A stretch of 45,669 bases of DNA from an uncultured Bryobacterales bacterium (GTDB lineage Bacteria > Acidobacteriota > Terriglobia > Bryobacterales > Bryobacteraceae). This document shows positions 25,642 through 34,689 of this stretch, piece by piece. The notes under the pieces are model-generated. The model was given only the letters and a program-made list of their open reading frames with translations. It was not told where the DNA came from and ran no database searches. Made by a program: the position numbers and the translations under genes. The stretch spans positions 1 through 45,669 of the forward strand of contig CALGAR010000071.1 in the NCBI GenBank assembly GCA_937959285.1, written 5' to 3'. How positions within the stretch are numbered: position 1 is the stretch's first letter; the number at the start of each line of letters is the position of its first letter.

Positions 25642-27275
25642 TGGATGCACTGGCTGCCATTTGCGAACGCATCGCCAGCTATTCGTCCCGCACCCGGAAG
25701 ATCCATCTTCTGTCGGCCTATCTGCGGCCGCTGTCCGATGAGGACTTGGTCCGTGCTGTCCAGTTTCTCTGCTGCAGCCCGGTCCGGAATCAGGACCGGC
25801 GGGGGATGGCTGTGGGTTATGCGACCTTGCGGGACGCGCTGGCCTCTGTTACGGGATGGGATGCGGACACGCTCCGGCTCTGCTTCCGGGAGGTTGGTGA
25901 CATCGGAGAGGCGGCCAGTCTGCTGCTTTTTAACCGGACCGCCGGCGAGCCTCTGCCGCTCGCGCTCGCTGAGGAACTGTACACAGAGCTCTACAATGCG
26001 CGAAAGGTCGTTCAAAAACTGGATGTCCTTCAGTCCTGTTTTCGGCGGTTCCGACCGCTCGCGCTGAAGTATTTCGTGAAGGTGATTACCGGCGATCTCC
26101 GGATCGGCCTCCAGTCCAAGATGGTGGAGGAAGCGGTCGCTGAAGCGACGGACACGACTCACGAGGCCGTACGTCGCGCCAACAATCGTTCGGGAGACCT
26201 GGCCGGGGTAGCCTTGGCGGCGAGGCGCGGGCAATTGCACGAGATCGAAGCGCGGCTCTTCCATCCGATGGACTTCATGCTCGCCAAGCCGCTCGATGCC
26301 CTTTCCGATCTCACCGATCCCGAGAACTGGATCGTTGAGGATAAGTACGACGGCATCCGCGCCCAGGCTCACGTCGCCGGCGGAAGGGTCGTCCTGTACA
26401 CACGAGGGCTCGAGGACGTTACCGGATCGTACCCGGAGCTTGTACGCGCACTGTCAGGGCTGCCAGGAAGCAGTGTCATGGATGGTGAGATCCTCGCCTG
26501 GAAGAACGACAGAGCGCTCGCATTCACTGTTCTCCAGCAGCGTCTGGCCCGCAAACGGCTGACTCCAGAGCTGCTCGAGGAGATTCCGGTTGCTTTCATG
26601 GCCTACGACCTGCTTTACAGAGACGGCAAGCTGCTGCTCGATGAGCCGATCGAGGAACGCTGGCGTCTGCTTGAGGAGCTGTTGGAGAACCGCGCTTTGC
26701 CTCTGCTGCTCTCGCCCCAGCACTCAGCGGCTCACATCGACGACATCGACCGCCTTTTTGAAGAGGCGCGGGGACGTTGGAATGAAGGCCTCCTGCTCAA
26801 ACGGCGCGGGAGTGCCTACGAGCCGGGACGCCGCAGCGGAACCTGGCTGAAGATCAAGCGTCCCTATGCAACTCTTGACGTCGTGGTGACCGCGGCGGAG
26901 CAAGGGAGCGGGCGGCGTGCAACGATGCTCTCGGACTACACCTTCGGTGTCCGCAGCGGTGACGGGTTCGTGAATGTCGGCAAAGCCTACTCTGGTCTGA
27001 CGGACGAGGAGATACGTGAACTCACGCGGATCCTGCGCTCCCTGGCGACGAATCACTTTGGTCGCGTCTACGTCGTGCGCCCGCAGGTTGTGCTCGAAGT
27101 CGCGTTCGATGGGATTCAGCGAAGCTCGCGCCACAAGAGCGGATTCGCACTGCGCTTTCCACGAATCGTCCGTTGGAGGCGCGATAAGACGCCAGAGCAA
27201 TGCGACGACGTGGAGCGAGTCCGGGAATTGTACGAGGCGTCGTTGCGGCAGGGTGTGACGGAGAAACAGGCCTAA
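25641..27275 (+). CDS. ATP-dependent DNA ligase (ligase-associated-exonuclease type)
   Basis: A 544-residue ligase that seals nicks using ATP. An N-terminal helical DNA-binding domain (about 1-200) precedes the nucleotidyltransferase core with lysine K235 in VEDKYDGIR. Further motifs are YTRGLEDVT, MDGEIL, FMAYDLLY, NEGLLLKRRGSAYEPGRR and WLKIKRPY. The C-terminal OB domain ends with FPRIVRWRRDK. It resembles the Lig found with the exonuclease and, in other genomes, an Lhr-type helicase; no helicase is present here. GGAGGG precedes the ATG. Its stop and the convergent kinase stop share the four bases CTAA. Confidence 0.95.
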   Translation: MDALAAICERIASYSSRTRKIHLLSAYLRPLSDEDLVRAVQFLCCSPVRNQDRRGMAVGYATLRDALASVTGWDADTLRLCFREVGDIGEAASLLLFNRTAGEPLPLALAEELYTELYNARKVVQKLDVLQSCFRRFRPLALKYFVKVITGDLRIGLQSKMVEEAVAEATDTTHEAVRRANNRSGDLAGVALAARRGQLHEIEARLFHPMDFMLAKPLDALSDLTDPENWIVEDKYDGIRAQAHVAGGRVVLYTRGLEDVTGSYPELVRALSGLPGSSVMDGEILAWKNDRALAFTVLQQRLARKRLTPELLEEIPVAFMAYDLLYRDGKLLLDEPIEERWRLLEELLENRALPLLLSPQHSAAHIDDIDRLFEEARGRWNEGLLLKRRGSAYEPGRRSGTWLKIKRPYATLDVVVTAAEQGSGRRATMLSDYTFGVRSGDGFVNVGKAYSGLTDEEIRELTRILRSLATNHFGRVYVVRPQVVLEVAFDGIQRSSRHKSGFALRFPRIVRWRRDKTPEQCDDVERVRELYEASLRQGVTEKQA

Positions 27276-27901
27276 GCCGTGCTGCACATGCCGCAGACGC
27301 GATTTATCTGTTCGGCCGCCGCTCGAACCAAGTGCTCCAGCGGCTTTTCGCCGTTGAGCACAAGGTCGGCATATTCCCGGGTCGGCAGCACGTAACGGGA
27401 AACCATCGGCCGGACTGTCGTCCTGTATTGCTCGCGCACGTAGTCTGGAGTACGGCCGCGCTCGCGCACGTCGCGCTCCTCCCGTCTCTTCTCGCACGTT
27501 GCGTCCGGGGCTTCCACGAAGATACGGAAGCGAAATAAGTCGCGCAGCGCTTTCCAATGGAACGCAAACAAACCTTCCACGATGACGACGCGCGCTGGAA
27601 CCACCCTTTCAACCGCTTTCGCCCGGACGTGATGCTTGAAGTCGTATATCGGCTTCTCGATCGCCTCGCCCGCGGCCAGTTGCCGGACCTGTTGCAGCAG
27701 CAGATCGACATCCAGAGCTTCGGGGCGGTCAAAATTCACGAGGTCCCGTTCCTGGGGAGTCAGGTGGGAGAGGTCTCTGTAGTAGGAATCGAGAGCAACT
27801 ACGTTTCCCTGGTAGACCTCTGCTAGCCGCCGGGAAATTTCCGTCTTCCCAGAGCAGGAAGGCCCGGACACGCCAATCAGGAACGGGATCTGCTTAACCA
27901 T
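27272..27901 (-). CDS. Uridine kinase-like P-loop kinase
   Basis: A 209-residue kinase of the uridine/phosphoribulokinase family. Walker A is GPSCSGKT at 13-20. Then come LDSYYRDLSHLTPQERDLVNFD (the family's substrate region), KPIYDFKHH and VVIVEGLFAFHW. It probably phosphorylates uridine or cytidine with ATP or GTP. The last 80 residues are more arginine-rich than in E. coli Udk. Its ATG overlaps the OPT transporter stop by 8 bases (ATGGTTAA), so the pair is coupled; this partnership is not an obvious pathway. Confidence 0.85.
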   Translation of the reverse strand: MVKQIPFLIGVSGPSCSGKTEISRRLAEVYQGNVVALDSYYRDLSHLTPQERDLVNFDRPEALDVDLLLQQVRQLAAGEAIEKPIYDFKHHVRAKAVERVVPARVVIVEGLFAFHWKALRDLFRFRIFVEAPDATCEKRREERDVRERGRTPDYVREQYRTTVRPMVSRYVLPTREYADLVLNGEKPLEHLVRAAAEQINRVCGMCSTA

Positions 27902-29891
27902 TCGATTCAGTGGTTGGAATCCGGATCAGAACCCACGCAATCGCCGCGAACCCGAGCAGCGATAACCAGCCGCCAAGGGCGGGGAAAAAAGGAAGCTCGC
28001 TCGAACCCGTCAGCACTTCGGTGAAGGAACCGATTCCGGCGATGAACGTAACTGCCAGTAATATTCCGACGATCGCCTCGCCTGCAATCAGACCGGAAGC
28101 CAGGAGCGTCCCCTTTTCTTCAACAGCTGCCCTGCGTTCCGGGCTCCGGCGCGCAGCAATCGCGGAGGCCACCCATGCCATCATCCCTCCTACAAAGATG
28201 GCGGAGGTCGTGTCGAAGGGCAGGTACATGCCGACGGCGATTAGCATCGGCGCGCGGGCCCCGCACAAAATCAGCGCGATCGCAAAGGCAGCTCCAATCG
28301 CCAGAAGTCCCCAAGCCAGTTCGCCGCCCACGATGCCCTTTGCAAGCTGCGCCACCAATCCCGCCTGGGGCGCCGGGAGAGCTCGTCCTCCGATTCCTCC
28401 GGTCGCAAGATTCGCCTCGTGCAGCGCAATGATCGGCGCCATCAGGAAGAAGGAGAGCATCGCCACGGAGATAATCTCGACGACCTCCATCTTCCACGGG
28501 GTGCCGCCCAGCAAATGTCCTGCCTTCAGATCCTGGATGAGGGAACCGGAAACCGAACAGGCGCATGCCACTACCGATGCAACCCCCAAAACGGCGACTA
28601 CGCCGGCAGGCCCGGTGACGCCGAGCGAAATCATCACGAGGGCCGAGATGACCAGAGCAGCGAGCGTCAGCCCCGACAACGGCTGGTTGGAGCTTCCCAC
28701 CAGTCCGACGAGGTATCCTCCGACAGCGGAAAGGAGAAATCCGGCGGCCGTCATGATGAGGGCGGAAACGATCGCCGGAACGACACCTCCGGTGAAGTAG
28801 TAGTAGATCCCGGTGATCGGAACCAGCAGCCCAACCGTTGAAAGGATCGCCCATTTTGCCGGGATATCTAGCTCTGTTCTCTCAGGCATTGCCGGCTGTT
28901 TGCCCGCGGCCTCTGAAGATGCGGCAAGAGCTCCTTTGAGCGACGTCACAATCGAGGAGCGCATTGAGAAGAGCGTGTAGCAGGCGCTGACCAGCATTGC
29001 GCCGACGGCGATCGGACGAACGATGTTGTACCAGAGCGTGAAGGCCTGCACCTCCGGAGCCGCATTCTCTCCCCCGCCAAGCCTCGTGGCCAGATCGGGG
29101 TCGAAGAACATCAGCAGGGGGATCAGCATCCACCAGGCGATGATGCCCCCGGCAACGTTGATCGAGGCAAGCCGGGGTCCAATGATATAACCGATCCCGA
29201 TGAGCGCGGGCGAAAGAGCCGGCGTCGACCATGGAATTCCGCCAAAATGAGTGACTTCGCCGGTAGGCTGCCGCGCGAAGTTGAAGTGGCGGATCACCGA
29301 TTGCGGAAAAGCGAGAAAGCCTTCGGAAAACTCCCGGAAGATTTGCAGCCCTTTATCGCTCTTCAGGATTTGAATCAGGCCGCCGAAGCCCATCGCGCCG
29401 AAGATATATTTGGGCGCGGAAGATTTCTCGCCTCCCGCTTTCACGATCTCGTAGCTGGCGACACTCTCAGGCCACGGCAGATCGGATTCAACCACCAGCG
29501 GACGCCTAAGCAGGATGATGAAGAAAACGCCGATCAGGCCGCCTGTCAGGAGGATCAGGGTAGCCTCCCAGTAGTGAGAACCCAAGTCGTTCCACAGGCG
29601 CTGTCCGTTGATCTCGACCATCAGGAAGGCGGGAATGGTGAAGATCGCCCCTGCCACGAGCGCCTCGCCGACGCTGGCCGCTGTCCTCGTAATATTCTGC
29701 TCGAGCAGCGATCCGCGAAAGGCCGGTATACGGAAGAGGGCCATCGCGATGACGGCGGCCGGGATAGTGGCCGCTACCGTCTGGCCGGCCCGCATGCCCA
29801 GGTAGGCGTTTGCTGAACCGAAGACAAACGCCAGCAGCAGGCCGACGCCGACGGACTTGACCGTCATTTCAGCCGGAGTTTTGGTCGACAT
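27894..29891 (-). CDS. OPT-family oligopeptide transporter
   Basis: A 665-residue inner-membrane transporter of the OPT/YSL family, with about 14-16 TM helices. Family features are the N-terminal MTVKSVGVGLLLAFVFGSANAYLGMRAGQTVAATIPAAVI region and AGAIFTIPAFLM. It also has the loop with DLPWPESVA, GGIIAWWMLIPLL, and the late VGMYLPFDTTSAIF. Substrates of this family are peptides or metal chelates; the specific one is unknown. ATG 29891 is preferred over a TTG at 29909. It is coupled to the downstream kinase gene. Confidence 0.9.
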   Translation of the reverse strand: MSTKTPAEMTVKSVGVGLLLAFVFGSANAYLGMRAGQTVAATIPAAVIAMALFRIPAFRGSLLEQNITRTAASVGEALVAGAIFTIPAFLMVEINGQRLWNDLGSHYWEATLILLTGGLIGVFFIILLRRPLVVESDLPWPESVASYEIVKAGGEKSSAPKYIFGAMGFGGLIQILKSDKGLQIFREFSEGFLAFPQSVIRHFNFARQPTGEVTHFGGIPWSTPALSPALIGIGYIIGPRLASINVAGGIIAWWMLIPLLMFFDPDLATRLGGGENAAPEVQAFTLWYNIVRPIAVGAMLVSACYTLFSMRSSIVTSLKGALAASSEAAGKQPAMPERTELDIPAKWAILSTVGLLVPITGIYYYFTGGVVPAIVSALIMTAAGFLLSAVGGYLVGLVGSSNQPLSGLTLAALVISALVMISLGVTGPAGVVAVLGVASVVACACSVSGSLIQDLKAGHLLGGTPWKMEVVEIISVAMLSFFLMAPIIALHEANLATGGIGGRALPAPQAGLVAQLAKGIVGGELAWGLLAIGAAFAIALILCGARAPMLIAVGMYLPFDTTSAIFVGGMMAWVASAIAARRSPERRAAVEEKGTLLASGLIAGEAIVGILLAVTFIAGIGSFTEVLTGSSELPFFPALGGWLSLLGFAAIAWVLIRIPTTESNG

Positions 29892-29922
29892 TAGAGCTGA
29901 TGGTAGCAAATCGTTGATAGAT

Positions 29923-29940
29923 AAGGGGAAAGGCCCCCTT
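29923..29940 (-). terminator. Possible weak terminator downstream of the MacB-like gene
   Basis: Minus-strand AAGGGG and CCCCTT form a 6-bp stem around a 6-base loop, followed by ATCTATC and no strong U-run. It lies between the MacB-like gene and the transporter gene. Confidence 0.3.
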
Positions 29941-30016
29941 TCGCGCCCGGGGCTTCAATGTTGACGTCCACGTAGAGCGGAGAGCGATGCTCAGTGCGGA
30001 GCAACTCGCTCGATTC

Positions 30017-31528
30017 TCACCGCGTAAACAGCTCCCGCCAGCTTTCGTCCATCGCGGTCCACCGTTCGGGACCGGTCGCGCTCGTCTGTGTTTCCGGCAC
30101 GGTCAGCGTGCCGTGGCCGCGCTCGCAGAGCAATTCGGTGCTTGCCGGGTCAAGCAGCGCGCTAGCCCAGGTTCCCAGCGAAACCGGAAGGCTGAGGCGG
30201 TGCAAGCAAACAGGGCAGCGCCGACGCTGATCCAGGATCGAAAGAAGCGCTGCTGCGAGGCAAAACAGCAGAAAGACCCAGCCAAGCGTGAACCCGAACA
30301 ACGCTCCCCGCGGTCCGTATGTTCGCTCTACCCAGATGAGCGTCAGGGTTCCGAGCAGGAGCGCGGTCTTCGCCAGAAAGAATAACCAGTAGGAGCGGGT
30401 TTGCCGCAAAGGGGAAGCTGTGACGGCCCGGATGGAGAACCGTCCTTTTGGAATGATCACCGACGCGATAAGCATCAGGAGGGCAAGCAGCAGTCCGGCT
30501 CCGCCGACATAGAGGGAGGGTCCGCTGTTGTCTTTGATTAGGCGGACCTGAGCGGCGGACCCGCTCCATGGGACCCGATTGCCCCGCGCGACCGCCTGGA
30601 GCGCCCGCTCCGCGGCTTCCACCGGCGCCCCGGGCGCGATACGGATCACGACGCCGATAAACCGCCTCCTCCAGTCGCGAGGGGGGACCAGAGGCAGGGG
30701 GCTCGGGGGCAGCACGGTCCAGAACCGTGTGCCGTATGTCAGGAACCAAAAGGACTTTGGCATAACTCCGACAATCACGGCGGACTGCCCGTCCAGGGTC
30801 ACCACCCGGTTCAATACTGAAGGATCGGAGTCGAAGTCCTGCTGCCATGAGCGGTAGCTGAGGACAACTGGAATCGGCCCCGCCAGGTCTTCGCGCCGGA
30901 AGGTGCGTCCGATGGCGGCTTTCACGCCCAAGACGTCAAAGAACTCCGGTGAGACGTGCATGCCATCGATGGTTCTGTGAGGCTTGCCCTCCTGGCCGAA
31001 CTCGAAACGCTGGGACTTGTACGTCGCAAGACCGGCGACCTCCGGCAACGGGCATGACTGCCACATCACGAACGTAGCGGGAGGCACCCCGGTGATCTTG
31101 CCGAAGCCGCTGAACTGCTGGCTGATGGTCGCGACGTTCTCCGGAGCCTCCAGCGGGGGAGGAGCAATGGCTGCTCGCGTTCCCGCAAATCCGCCCGTCA
31201 GAACGCCAACGGCGAGCAGGAGGACTGCAAGGGCTCCCAGGCAGAAAGCAGGATGACCAAGGATCTTTCCAACTCTGGTGCGGACCTCCTCATCGCCGAA
31301 TCTCTGCCGCCACGCGTCCCTTGCCGCCCCGTTCGCGTATGCGAGCAGTTTCTCTTTGGCGCGTGCCGGCTCTTCGTTCCGCTCACAGAGGAATGCCCAC
31401 CAGTGAGCCGCTCCATTCTCCCAGTGCTGCCGCCACTTCGCCCGCTGCTCCGACGGCACCATCATGGACGAGAGGCGGATCAGCCAGAGGACTTCCAGCG
31501 GAACCGGAGGAAGAGATTCGTCAGGCAT
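30017..31528 (-). CDS. MacB-like periplasmic-core membrane protein with a C-terminal zinc-ribbon-like tail
   Basis: 503 residues. A soluble helical N-terminus (about 1-85, WRQHWENGAAHWWAFLCERN) precedes a TM helix (about 92-115). A periplasmic MacB_PCD-type domain follows (about 185-330, with HVSPEFFDVLGVKAAIGRTF, VLSYRSWQQDF and SAVIVGVMP), then three or so TM helices (about 345-430). The tail has CPVC and, 32 residues later, CERGHG, so it could bind zinc. It has no ATPase and only one core domain, so it looks like a derived relative of acidobacterial orphan permeases. The function is unknown. A TAACAAT box overlaps the region just before the ATG. Confidence 0.7.
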   Translation of the reverse strand: MPDESLPPVPLEVLWLIRLSSMMVPSEQRAKWRQHWENGAAHWWAFLCERNEEPARAKEKLLAYANGAARDAWRQRFGDEEVRTRVGKILGHPAFCLGALAVLLLAVGVLTGGFAGTRAAIAPPPLEAPENVATISQQFSGFGKITGVPPATFVMWQSCPLPEVAGLATYKSQRFEFGQEGKPHRTIDGMHVSPEFFDVLGVKAAIGRTFRREDLAGPIPVVLSYRSWQQDFDSDPSVLNRVVTLDGQSAVIVGVMPKSFWFLTYGTRFWTVLPPSPLPLVPPRDWRRRFIGVVIRIAPGAPVEAAERALQAVARGNRVPWSGSAAQVRLIKDNSGPSLYVGGAGLLLALLMLIASVIIPKGRFSIRAVTASPLRQTRSYWLFFLAKTALLLGTLTLIWVERTYGPRGALFGFTLGWVFLLFCLAAALLSILDQRRRCPVCLHRLSLPVSLGTWASALLDPASTELLCERGHGTLTVPETQTSATGPERWTAMDESWRELFTR

Positions 31529-31587
31529 CCCCGATTGTTAGCAGGCCAGAGTGTCAGACACTGCCGCCGGCAGAATTTGCGGCCGGC

Positions 31588-32055
31588 TTATCGACCGTCA
31601 AACAGCTTGAGCGTTAGAGGTTCGTGCGGATTTGCGGAGTACGGAATGACACCTCGCCACAGACTCGCATTGTCAGACTGTTTCGCCGGTTCGAGCTTCA
31701 GCACGTAAGCCGGTTCAAAGCCGGAAACGTCAAGCCGGTCCCCTGAAGCCTTTCCCCGGACTTCCACTGTCGCTTCTCCCGGCGTATAACCCAATCCCTT
31801 GAGCGCATCTCGCAGCCGTTCCAGCCGGACGCGATTCCCCTCTTTGAGCTGCAGCCGGATGACCTGGCGGTCTCGGGCTACCTGGACGTCCTCCACGCCT
31901 CGAATCCGGCGGAAGGTGGACTCCAGGGAGTCGCGGCAGGACGGGCAATCGAGACCTCCAAACTGCATTTCAACGGAGAGGAACTCTCCGCGCAGGCTGC
32001 TTCCCAGAAGGAGCAGCAGGGGAGGCGCTGCCGCAAGCCGCCATTTTCGGGTCAT
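31588..32055 (-). CDS. Exported heavy-metal-associated (HMA) domain protein
   Basis: 155 residues. A signal peptide-like hydrophobic N-terminus (about 5-22) precedes an HMA domain (about 27-95) with the metal-binding C37 and C40 in GGLDCPSCRDSLESTFRRIRG. A second small beta domain of unknown type fills the C-terminal part. CxxC HMA domains bind Cu(I) or similar ions; an extracytoplasmic one is less common. The ATG at 32055 overlaps the upstream oxidoreductase stop as ATGA, so it is translated with it. A start three residues earlier is possible. Confidence 0.75.
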   Translation of the reverse strand: MTRKWRLAAAPPLLLLLGSSLRGEFLSVEMQFGGLDCPSCRDSLESTFRRIRGVEDVQVARDRQVIRLQLKEGNRVRLERLRDALKGLGYTPGEATVEVRGKASGDRLDVSGFEPAYVLKLEPAKQSDNASLWRGVIPYSANPHEPLTLKLFDGR

Positions 32056-33185
32056 GCTTTCCAAATCCGGTCCCAGGTCATTTCTTTCCCGGAATAGATT
32101 GCCTCCCGTGCCATGATCGCGGTCATGGTGCTTTCTGCCGCGTGAACGGTCGCATTCTCGATTTTTCCGTTTCGCGCGCCGTCGATGAACTCGTTTACGG
32201 CGTCCATCGTGATGTCGTAGGTGGTCTGTATCTTCTCCGGCGGCTGCTTCGGATCACGCGAGATGGTATAGCCCTTCCGCGAGACGTTCACCCAGCCCTT
32301 CTCGCAGATAAAGGTTTCAGACACATCTGCGTACCCGTTCGGTCCAAACTGATGCGCGCTATAGCTGAACACGACGTTATTCGCAAACTGGAAGCTGGCG
32401 CTCAGGTTGTCGAGGATGTCTCCGATGTCGGTGCGGATCATCCGGCTGCCGTAGCCATTCGCTTTTACCGGATGCGTTCCCATGAACCAGTTCACGACGT
32501 CGATATTGTGGCAATCCTGCTCGACCAGAATGTCGCCCGAGGTGTCGCGGTAGAAGAACCAGTTACGAATCTTTTCCTCGCTCGCCGGATGCCCGCTGCG
32601 CACCCGGGGGCCATTGCCGAGCCAGGAGGCGCGAATCATCTTAATGGCGCCCAGTTCGCCCGACTTCACCACTTCGTAGGCCCGGCGGTAGTCCTTCCCA
32701 TAGCGCTGCTGGTAGTCGACGGTAATGCGCTTAGTGGGATCCGCCTTCTTGCCGGCTTCGAGGAAGCGCCGCACGCCCTTGGGGTCCACGCCGACCGGTT
32801 TTTCGCAGAAGATGTGCTTCCGAGCCTTCACGGCTGCTTCGAAATGCTCAGGGTGGAGGAACGCCGGTGTTGCGATGAGCACTGCATCAACGTCGCTCGC
32901 GAGCAGGTCGAGGTAATTCTTATACTCCTTTGCTCCGCTATATTTAGAACGGGCTTCGGCCAGCCGGTCGTCGTAGATGTCGCAGATTGCGGAAACCCTC
33001 AGATACTCGTGCTTGGCAAAGATGCCGCTGACATACATGCCTCGGCCTCCGCATCCGATAAGCCCGAGCGTGAGGGCCGAATTTGCCTGTGAACCTCGCA
33101 CCGTTTCCGGTTTCAAGATCAGCAGCCCGCTTGCGGCTGCGGTGGAAGCCTTTACGAAATCGCGGCGGCTGGAGTGTTCGTTCAT
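32052..33185 (-). CDS. Tat-exported Gfo/Idh/MocA-family oxidoreductase
   Basis: A 377-residue NAD(P)-dependent sugar or inositol dehydrogenase-like protein. It starts with a twin-arginine signal (SRRDFVKASTAAASGLLIL), so it folds in the cytoplasm with its cofactor and is then exported. The Rossmann motif is GLIGCGGRGM, followed by ICDIYDDRL, ATPAFLHPEH and the EKPVG signature. A catalytic-type segment with QDCHNIDVVNWFMG follows. The substrate is unknown; some exported relatives in Bacteroidetes and Planctomycetes act as glycosidases. AGGAGGT at ideal spacing fixes the ATG at 33185, although the frame extends 51 codons up. It is coupled to the HMA-domain gene. Confidence 0.85.
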   Translation of the reverse strand: MNEHSSRRDFVKASTAAASGLLILKPETVRGSQANSALTLGLIGCGGRGMYVSGIFAKHEYLRVSAICDIYDDRLAEARSKYSGAKEYKNYLDLLASDVDAVLIATPAFLHPEHFEAAVKARKHIFCEKPVGVDPKGVRRFLEAGKKADPTKRITVDYQQRYGKDYRRAYEVVKSGELGAIKMIRASWLGNGPRVRSGHPASEEKIRNWFFYRDTSGDILVEQDCHNIDVVNWFMGTHPVKANGYGSRMIRTDIGDILDNLSASFQFANNVVFSYSAHQFGPNGYADVSETFICEKGWVNVSRKGYTISRDPKQPPEKIQTTYDITMDAVNEFIDGARNGKIENATVHAAESTMTAIMAREAIYSGKEMTWDRIWKA

Positions 33186-33263
33186 GGGACCTCCTGGGAA
33201 CTGAAGAGCCTGGGAGCTATCAAGCCGGGCCTGGCCTGAAAACTGCCATGTGTCGCCCTCTAT

Positions 33264-33269
33264 TATACT
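33264..33269 (+). promoter_or_regulatory. -10 box of the glycosyltransferase operon
   Basis: TATTATACT contains TATACT 10 bases before GTG 33280. TAGGAAA just after it could serve as a ribosome site only if transcription starts early. It lies in the 94-base divergent gap with the Gfo/Idh gene. Confidence 0.4.
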
Positions 33270-33279
33270 TAGGAAATCC

Positions 33280-34689
33280 GTGCTTCTCTCCATTTTGATA
33301 CCCGTATATAACGAACGAACGGTGGTTGAACGGAGCATCGCTCAGGTTCTTGCCGCGCCGTTGCCAGAGAACATGGACCGGGAGCTTGTCGTCGTCGATG
33401 ACTGCTCCACAGACGGCACGAGCGCGATTCTCGAGCGTCTTGCTGCCGCCAATCCGAAAATTCGTCTTTTCCGCCACGCCGTGAACCAGGGAAAAGGGGC
33501 GGCGGTCCGAACGGCGATCCAGCACGCCCGCGGGGATTTCGCGATTGTGCAGGATGCCGACCTTGAGTACGACCCCAACGAATACCCGAAGCTGCTGCGG
33601 CCTCTGCTGACCGGTCACGCCGACGCTGTCTTCGGCTCCCGCTACATGGCGGGTGAGCAGACTCGCGTGCTGCCCTTCTGGCACTCGATGATCAATAAAG
33701 GTCTCACTACCATCTCCAACATGTTCTGCAATTTGAACGTGACGGATATGGAGACCTGCTACAAGGTATTCCGGACCGACCTTCTCAAGAGCATACCGAT
33801 CCGTTCCAACCGCTTCGGCTTCGAGCCGGAGATTACGATGAAGTGCGCCAAGCGCAAGCTCCGGATCTACGAAGTGCCGGTGAGCTATCACGGCCGGACG
33901 TACGAGGAAGGGAAGAAGATCGGCTGGAAGGACGGCGTGAAGGCGCTCGGCGTCATCCTGTATTTCTGGCTGATCGACGATCTGTACGTGGAGCCGTACG
34001 GCCGCGGCCATTTGAACAACCTCTCCGGCACGCCGCAATATCTCAGCTGGATGACCGCGCTCTTGCGGAAGCACACTGGCGACACCGTGCTCGAAGTGGG
34101 AGCGGGCATCGGCAATATCACCGGGCGTCTGATGGGACGGCGGCTTCGCTACGTCACATGCGAGAAGGATCCTCTCTACCTTCACGCGCTGCGCAACCGC
34201 TTCCTTCGCACGCCTAACGTGGAAGTGCGTTCGCTCGATCCTGCCCAGCCATCCGATTTTGCCGGTTTGGAAGGAGCCTTCGACACAGCCCTGTGTGTGA
34301 ACGTCCTCGAGTATCTCGAAGACCCCAAGACTACTGTGGCCGCTCTGCGGGGCTGCCTGCGCCCGGGCGGAACCTTAATCATTCTGGTGCCGCAAAGCCG
34401 CTCGCTCTTTGGAAGCCTCGATAAGACACTGGGGCACCGCCGACGCTTCGAGGAGCGGGAACTGAGGGCGATGCTATCCGAGTGCGGTCTTGACGTGCAG
34501 GCTTCCTATCAGATGAATAAAATCGGACGGCCTGCCTGGTGGCTCTTCGGCCGCGTCCTCGGACGCCGAAAGCTGAGCAAGGTGATGCTCAAGATTTTCG
34601 ACAAGACCGTCTGGTTCTGGAAGCGAGTGGAACGCCTGATTCCGTGGAAAGGGCTTACGCTCGTCGTTGTCGCGCGCAAGCCGTCATGA
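33280..34689 (+). CDS. Glycosyltransferase family 2 fused to a SAM methyltransferase
   Basis: 469 residues. The GT-A domain (about 1-240) starts LLSILIPVYNE, with VVVDDCSTDGT at 37-47 and the metal-binding DAD at 92-94. It resembles dolichol/undecaprenyl-phosphate mannose-type transferases. Residues 212-240 may be membrane-associated. The second half (about 255-465) is a class I methyltransferase with VLEVGAGIGNIT at 270-281, a CEKDPLYL acidic strand end and NVLEYLEDP. The fusion implies that transfer and methylation act on one glycolipid or glycan. GTG 33280 is preferred; GTG 33250 would add 10 residues. It heads an operon and overlaps the next gene as ATGA. Confidence 0.85.
   Translation: MLLSILIPVYNERTVVERSIAQVLAAPLPENMDRELVVVDDCSTDGTSAILERLAAANPKIRLFRHAVNQGKGAAVRTAIQHARGDFAIVQDADLEYDPNEYPKLLRPLLTGHADAVFGSRYMAGEQTRVLPFWHSMINKGLTTISNMFCNLNVTDMETCYKVFRTDLLKSIPIRSNRFGFEPEITMKCAKRKLRIYEVPVSYHGRTYEEGKKIGWKDGVKALGVILYFWLIDDLYVEPYGRGHLNNLSGTPQYLSWMTALLRKHTGDTVLEVGAGIGNITGRLMGRRLRYVTCEKDPLYLHALRNRFLRTPNVEVRSLDPAQPSDFAGLEGAFDTALCVNVLEYLEDPKTTVAALRGCLRPGGTLIILVPQSRSLFGSLDKTLGHRRRFEERELRAMLSECGLDVQASYQMNKIGRPAWWLFGRVLGRRKLSKVMLKIFDKTVWFWKRVERLIPWKGLTLVVVARKPS

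Noticed and set aside
32142..33092. Plus-strand frame opposite the Gfo/Idh gene
   Set aside because: Shadow of a well-defined coding region on the other strand.
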